Source: Saccoglossus kowalevskii
Taxonomy: Eukaryota; Hemichordata; Enteropneusta; Harrimaniidae
Direction: 5' to 3'
Assembly (NCBI RefSeq): GCF_000003605.2
Contig: NW_003117463.1
Location: forward strand, 19,298 to 33,409
DNA length: 14,112 nt
In this document: in pieces, positions 8,914-14,112 of the stretch
Layout: the number at the start of each line of letters is the position of its first letter
Position numbering within the stretch: the stretch's first letter is position 1
The notes under the pieces: generated by a model
Database searches by the model: none
Told to the model about the DNA's origin: nothing
Seen by the model: only the letters and a program-made list of their open reading frames with translations
Program-made: the position numbers and the translations under genes

Positions 8914-9680
8914 GTAAGTTTTCTAAATATCTAAATGTTTTATTTCTACTTTCAAATTTATGTGATTTCAGCCATTCTTATCATTTGGAATGGCTGACTC
9001 CCAGTTGTTTTGTAATAATAGGAGGATCTTGCAATTGTTTGTGGAAAATGTTAAGGATTAGACTTGTTAGATAGTTTTACCTCACTATAGGTGTGAAGAA
9101 ACCCTTCAACTTTCTAGCGATAACAATTTCAAAGGTCTAGGTCTGTCTGGGTGATCAGGCGTTTCCATTCACTGGCTCTTTTGAGCAACAGTCTCCAGAA
9201 TTGTTTAATCTGGTTTTGTGTGTTACCGTTAACAAACAATGCATTAAACTTATTCCTTATTGTGTTTCTTTATTGGATTGTCCATTACATGTGTATATGT
9301 CTTTTCTTTATAAAAGCGCAGAAGTTTATTGTTTTGCTGTTTAAAATTTGTTTTTCTGTACATAATGAACCTTTATGTTCTAATCACCTATAAAGTACAC
9401 TGTCCTTTCTTAGTTGTCGTCTCAAATCATTGTACCACTTCTTTCTACGTACTTTATGTACCGGTATGTCACCAAACAAACATTGATTGTCCAATGAGTA
9501 ACTTATTGGGTACCAGCCAACCCTATTATGAAGAGAACTTAGATATACTCTGTACCTGTCAGCTGTGAGCATAATATTTTGGTTTGGGCTGTTGAGAAAT
9601 AGCAAAGCAATGGTATTTTATACCTATTTTACTTCATTTTAATTTGAAAACATAGCGTAACTGCAGAGCAATTGGAATTG

Positions 9681-9697
9681 TACTGTAAAATACAGTA
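9681..9697. repeat. 17-bp perfect palindrome
   Basis: TACTGTA-AAA-TACAGTA. The right arm AAATACAGTA repeats the right terminus of the MITE at 5431-5570, so this could be a relic of abutting element ends. It may equally be chance. Confidence 0.6.
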
Positions 9698-9800
9698 TTT
9701 TCGTTTGGAGATAATTGTCGCTCTTTTCGCTGAAGGGATTCAACGAATATACCATTTTTTCCATATACAATGTATTACATTCAACTCATCAAAAATCAGT

Positions 9801-9884
9801 GAAAATGAATTCCATACAAAACACCCAAAAAGTCTTTTCTGGGAAAATGAATTCCAAACTAAACATTCTCACAAACATTCTCAC
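9801..9884. repeat. Short local duplications
   Basis: GAAAATGAATTCCA occurs at 9801-9814 and again at 9843-9856 (offset 42). It is followed by a perfect 12-bp tandem pair AAACATTCTCAC at 9861-9872 and 9873-9884. These are small slippage-type duplications in AT-rich sequence. Confidence 0.8.
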
Positions 9885-10461
9885 TAAAACTAAAAAGTAC
9901 CACAGTTTACTCTGAATGGTGCATTCATGGATTTTAGGCACACAAAATTCAATAAACTGGCCACTATTGTTATATTTGATGACCTAATTTGGGTTTTTAG
10001 AAAATTTGTGATTGAAGTGCCACTGTTGTTGTGCATTTACATTTGTTGTATGTTGCTTTGACTACCATCAGTCTACTTTTTCACTTCTCAGTGAAATGGA
10101 AGTAGAAAATCTTGATGTAAATGTATCTCATAACTCCTGCCATTCAATCAACCTAATGAGAAACATGCAATTGATTTATGCCATCTGTACCTTGTTTTAT
10201 CTTTTGATGACCTCGCACTTCTTGTCACCTAAGTTCTATAAATATATACTTTGTTTAATATTATAAGATTTATCATTTTTCTATCTGATAATGATGTCAT
10301 TATTTGTACAGTAACTTATAAATTGGTGATAATTTCAATGCAAGGGTTAAATTCATTGCCTGTTATGCTTCTCCAGATAGAGACAAATTTTAGCCATAAG
10401 GTGAAACCTCATTGATGGTGAGTGATGTGGCATTCATCACCCTGGTATTCTGTGTTGTCTG

Positions 10462-10475
10462 GTTGCTATGACAAT
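10462..10475 (-). promoter_or_regulatory. X-box-like motif on minus strand (candidate)
   Basis: On the minus strand this reads ATTGTC-AT-AGCAAC, fitting the nematode-style X-box consensus RYYNYY-AT-RRNRAC. It is the second RFX-like site in the window, with no adjacent promoter. The consensus is loose, so chance is likely. Confidence 0.15.
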
Positions 10476-10974
10476 CCTAAAAAAGGCAGAGTAAGGATAT
10501 TGATAACACTTGGTTGTCTTATAAAACCAATATACATGATCCTTTAGATTAATTTCATAGGTCACTATGACTAAATACTGTTGCAAATATTCACATTTTA
10601 CTTTGATTCGCCTTAGCTAGTATCACTAGTATATCTGATGTAACAATTTAACCACACATTTTTGCAAATATTTAAGCGTGATTATTTTAAAATTGTTTCA
10701 GTGTTGCTCAAATTGTGTAAATAGTTATCATTTGGGGATATAGACATGTCATTTCTTTATGTCTCTGAGTGTTTACTGTGTACGATATCTGAATAAAAAC
10801 ATGTCTAGTAGGGTGGTCTCAGGTAACTATATATAATAAAATTACAAGTGTCAGTTTTCGGGTCAGTACCAATGGCAACGAGTTAAGTGTAATCTTTAGT
10901 AAACTTCCTCTTGTTTCAATCAGACTTTAGTTTTTGTATTGTGTTTTTTGTATCCACTACCTCTTCCAAGTCAA

Positions 10975-10991
10975 CCCCCCCCCCCCCCCCC
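10975..10991. repeat. C17 homopolymer
   Basis: Seventeen consecutive C residues between TCAA and AATTCC. It is i-motif/G-quadruplex prone and its length is uncertain from sequencing. Confidence 0.9.
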
Positions 10992-11159
10992 AATTCCACA
11001 GATACAAACAGTTATTGCATTATCTTTCAATTTCTTGCTGGATTGGTAGGAAAAAAATAATTTTATTAGAAATTAGGTGGCCTGACTAATACCGGGTAGA
11101 ATGATTGTGGTTGTCGTATCCATTGCACAGATAATGGAGTTAAAAAATACTACTAAGAA

Positions 11160-11290
11160 CGCATTTGCTAATTATTGTTAGCACATACATTTATGTAAAT
11201 AATTTTTAAATGAATCAGTATGCAACAAATGCAATTTTTTGTTCTTTATCTGCTTTTATTGGAGGTACACTTCTAATAGAACAAATATGG
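11160..11290. mobile_element. MITE copy 3, decayed (~131 bp)
   Basis: The right end TTCTAATAGAACAAATATGG, followed by TA, matches the other copies with one change in the GAGCAAAT block. The left end CGCATTTGCTAATTATTG, then TTAGCACATACAT, aligns with CCATATTTGCTCTATTTG and GAAGCACATAAAC of copy 2. The base pair before the left end is AA instead of TA, so the left boundary has decayed or is misplaced by a base or two. Confidence 0.55.
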
Positions 11291-11292
11291 TA

Positions 11293-13478
11293 TAACTAAG
11301 GAATCAACTTTATCCTTCGAAAAACCTCTAACATCAAAGAATTGTCACTGTCTTTTTTAGCTCCAATACACAAACCAACTGATGCTCTAATCAGTACTAC
11401 CAGTATGTGGTCTGTAGCTATTGAACTTTGTCCTAACAAACCTTTGCTTCTAAGATCATGTATATTTAGATTCAAAACGGTCTTTGGTTATGTACATCAA
11501 TTACTGGCCGTCACATGCATAGACAGTTTAGTGTAAAGTTCACACACCTTTCCTGACCTCACGAAATCTAGCAATGTACTGCATTCTGTACTTGATTAGG
11601 AGTGTTTACATGAGTTACATGTACGTCAAAGCAGGGTTATAACCAGAAAATAGAACATGCAAGTTTAAAACCTTTATTGAAATGAAAGACAGCAGTCTCT
11701 AGTATGTAACCACAGATTTACAATAGTTTTGTTGTTGATTATTTTATGGTTATTTTGTAATTCACTGGTAATTTTGCATGTCAAATGAAATTTTGTACTT
11801 TGTAAAATGTGGAGTGACTGTCTAAAATGACTGGTAGACAGTGGCTGGCTAAAAGCCTGCGTCCAATGTATGTTGTGAACATTTTTTACCAATGAGTTTT
11901 TTTTTTGTATTTAAAGCACCACACTCTGTGGTAGTTCAAATTATGTGTAAAAAATGCATTTGTCTGTAAACAGGAAAATATTCCCTTGGTTTTATTTTTT
12001 AGTGGATTTAATGTTGCCAGATATCACTGTGTTTCAAATTTCTATTGTTGAGTTTAATATGCACTAAATTAAGCTTTTAAAAAACTGTTAATAATTAATC
12101 CAAAAACAGTACTACACATAAGATGCATATGAAACATGGAACTTGAAATTCATACCTTCCTTGGATTCTGTGCACACTACTGGTGATGTGCTTTAAATAG
12201 AATACATATTGAGTTTGCCCAATATCACATTAAAACATTTTATAACCAGGTGAAGTGCACAGTATTTGTTTAGTGCATATTATACTATTAAATTGACACC
12301 CCCAACAAGACCCCTAGAGGATAAGATAGTTGATGTTATATAAACCCTTGTAATCCTTGGAATCTGATAACTTTTTGACATTTCCCCTGCATTTTGTCTA
12401 AAGTATCGGTATATATGACCAGTCTGATCAAACAGTGTGTGTCTCTCGTCTTAACTACCTAATAATATTGTTGCCATGTGTTGTGTTATCAGTAATATAT
12501 TAAAGGTATGATTTTGTACATTACCGCAAGTGGGTGCTGTTGAATCTGAGAGGTGGTGTTGAAATTCCTGTTCCTGTTTAACAGATAACTTCATGCTTGG
12601 ATAACTTCACTGATATGAAATTAAGTTCAAGACAATAAAAAAGGGTGGATTGCACAAGTTTATGAGGCAGTCTTACTCAGCATGGATAATCTACTGAATT
12701 TATATTTGCATCAATTGACCCAGCTTATTTTTACACATGGAAAATATGAGGAATAACTTGACCATGATTCTAAATTGTATATATTCTCTTTTTTCTGCCT
12801 GCTTAGTATTTCTGTAAGGGTATTCCACCTGATATCACTTTACTACTTGTTGTAGTTCTAGATTCACATGTAAAATTGACAGGATATCATATTTTTGCGT
12901 GACAGAACAACTTCTAAATAATGTTCTGAATGTACCAGGCACCACAAATGGTAGTATTCCAAGCTTCTTGTTTGTTCCCATCTTTTGGTTATATATCAGA
13001 TCGTATGACTAGAAAACAAAACAGGATGTTACCTAGCAGCTGTGATGAGTCAATAATTTAAATAAAAGATGATGAAACATCTGAATTTCATTGTCTGCCA
13101 CGTTCCATACTCCACGAAGTAAGTTGGACCAAACTAGTCCAGCTGACGTCTGTCGCTTTGCTTGACTGCTGTGTGGCCTGATATCTTAGTAACAAAAGGG
13201 TTTCATTAAACCAAGAAATAGAGAAACAGAAAACAAAACAAAAAACATTCCAAAGAAACATATCCTAATGAAAAAATAAAGCATACATGTATTACCACTA
13301 TGCAGTATGCTTCACTGTTACATCCTTGCTGACCCAATTGTATATAGCTACCATAAAAACTGTATGTGTTTACTTGTTTTATGTAGCTGCAATCGTATGT
13401 CTATATCCCCAAATGATAACTATTTAAGTTATTTTAGCAACACTGAAACAGTTTGTACCAGGGATACCCCTAATTTTT
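11293..13478. other. AT-rich non-coding stretch
   Basis: No supported gene. Several acceptor-like sites precede short open stretches. One ends at 11360 (TTTTTTAG; donor GTATGT after 42 nt). One ends at 12806 (CTTTTTTCTGCCTGCTTAG; frame open 31 codons, GTAAAA after 63 nt). One ends at 12999 (frame ends TAA at 13061, overlapping AATAAA 13061-13066). None has both a strong partner site and a recognisable product. A perfect small inverted repeat, ACCACA-CTC-TGTGGT, lies near 11920. Confidence 0.45.
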
Positions 13479-13530
13479 GACTCCCGTGTGCAAGGCACAC
13501 AATGGGAGTCTTTGCAGTTACCCTGTCTGC

Positions 13531-13664
13531 GTGTGCGTGTGCGTGTGCGTGTGCGTGTGCGTGTGCGTGTGCGTGTGCGTGTGCGTGTGCGTGTGCGTGT
13601 GCGTGTGCTGTGCGTGTGTGTGTGTGTGTGCGTGTGTGCGTGTGTGTGTGTGCGCGCGTGCGCG
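13531..13664. repeat. GTGTGC microsatellite and alternating purine-pyrimidine tract
   Basis: Thirteen perfect GTGTGC hexamers occupy 13531-13608. A CT step breaks the alternation at 13608-13609. TG/CG alternation then continues to about 13664, ending in GCGCGCGTGCGCG. More than 130 bp of near-continuous alternating purine-pyrimidine is a classic Z-DNA-prone tract. CpGs survive here although the flanks are CpG-poor. The Val/Cys/Ala/His-rich frames over it are artefacts. Confidence 0.95.
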
Positions 13665-13669
13665 AGTCT

Positions 13670-14112
13670 GTTCCACTGATATCTCGTAACCGTATATTGG
13701 TTTTTAATGAAACTTGGTGCATAGATGCTTATTTATGATGCATTTGATTAGGTTTTGGTTGAAACTATGCAAATTAATTACTAATTTGCATGATAATTAG
13801 CTGTTCCATAACTGTTCCACTGATATCTAAAGAGCCATTTGTTGGATTTTGATGAAACTTGTTACATAGATGCTCTAGACTAATGTACATATTTGATTAG
13901 TTTTGGGTAAAAATCCATGCATATAATTAACCTAATTTGCATAATGAACAGTCAATATTTCGTCTTTTCCACTGATATCTCAGGTACTAGTCATCACATT
14001 TGAATGAAACGTAAAAAGATACATAGGACAATGCACAGACAGATACGTGAAATATTAATTACCTAATTTGCATAATTATATGTATTACTTCATTACTTTT
14101 CAATAAAACTTG
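13670..14112. repeat. Monomer array of element B, 3 units plus start of a fourth
   Basis: Units start at 13670, 13814 and 13966 with KTTCCACTGATATCT, and a decayed fourth starts near 14065. Spacings are 144, 152 and about 100 bp. Shared blocks are CCACTGATATCT, ATGAAACTTGKT-RCATAGATGC, TTTGATTAG-TTTTGG and a terminal TAATTTGCATRAT. In the first unit ATGCAAATTA (13767-13776) and TAATTTGCAT (13782-13791) form a perfect inverted repeat. Confidence 0.85.

Larger units (their letters stand above)
8914..11159. other. Intron-like AT-rich stretch with weak exon candidates
   Basis: No firm gene. Two acceptor/donor pairs stand out: 9414-9463 (50 nt, TTTCTTAG before and GTATGT after, open in all three frames) and 10092-10116 (25 nt, CTTCTCAG before and GTAAAT after, one open phase giving EMEVENLD). 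Their phases chain with the 8884-8913 exon read in phase 0, but neither peptide is recognisable. Minor repeats and palindromes are listed separately. Confidence 0.4.
13479..14112 (-). mobile_element. Hairpin-headed tandem-core element B, runs off right edge
   Basis: Same plan as element A with different sequence. The hairpin at 13479-13510 has outer stem GACTCCC/GGGAGTC and inner stem GTGTGC/GCACAC, with an AAT bulge on the 3' arm and a 3-base loop. A long GTGTGC microsatellite follows, then monomers from 13670. As in element A, the hairpin is probably the 3' end and the element then lies on the minus strand; this rests on the Helitron/pearl comparison and is inference. The far end is outside the window. 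Confidence 0.55.

Noticed and set aside
8972-9060. Second exon just after the microexon, open for 28 codons in the same phase
   Set aside because: It would leave an intron of only 58 nt and there is no convincing donor. It is kept only as context for the microexon.
13429-13738. Frames rich in Val/Arg, Cys/Val or His/Ala on both strands
   Set aside because: They are translations of the GTGTGC microsatellite in different frames.
1-14112. tRNA, rRNA, CRISPR array, prophage or bacterial operon
   Set aside because: No tRNA B-box-like arm, conserved rRNA block, spacer-interrupted repeats, or ribosome-binding-site-led gene clusters were seen.

Overview
The window reads as eukaryotic, non-coding DNA that is AT-rich and poor in CpG. 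It most likely comes from a marine invertebrate. The grounds are frequent ACATGTA words, no long conserved reading frames, short non-autonomous transposons, minisatellites, and two hairpin-headed elements with tandem cores that resemble the pearl/Helitron-derived families known from bivalves. The phylum cannot be fixed from the sequence. No bacterial gene organisation, tRNA, rRNA or CRISPR array is visible. Nearly all of the longer reading frames look like chance or repeat shadows.

Layout from left to right. A 32-bp minisatellite runs in from the left edge (1-432). AT-rich sequence follows, with a pyrimidine tract (533-563), a G12 run (1059-1070) and a degenerate GTT/GTC array (2294-2341). 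Two copies of a ~140-bp TA-flanked MITE lie at 4740-4888 and 5431-5570. A very homogeneous 41-bp minisatellite of 11 units occupies 6118-6578. A ~2-kb DNA transposon with terminal inverted repeats (6746-8750) carries a nested hairpin-headed tandem-core element (about 7749-8383). Just downstream is the one good exon candidate, a 30-nt in-phase microexon (8884-8913, + strand). The rest is intron-like or intergenic sequence with a C17 run (10975-10991) and a third MITE copy (11160-11290). At the right edge is a second hairpin-headed element (13479 to beyond 14112), made of a hairpin, a GTGTGC microsatellite and ~145-bp monomers.

The simplest reading is that most of the window is intron of a plus-strand gene, with transposons and satellites accumulated in it. 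CpG scarcity outside the young insertions fits the methylated gene bodies of many invertebrates, but this is inference. The most interesting signal is that the two hairpin-headed elements have different sequences but the same architecture: a stem with an A-rich bulge on the 3' arm, then a microsatellite, then ~100-150-bp monomers that each carry a shared AAACTTGGT-type core and an internal inverted repeat. No new multi-gene system was found.
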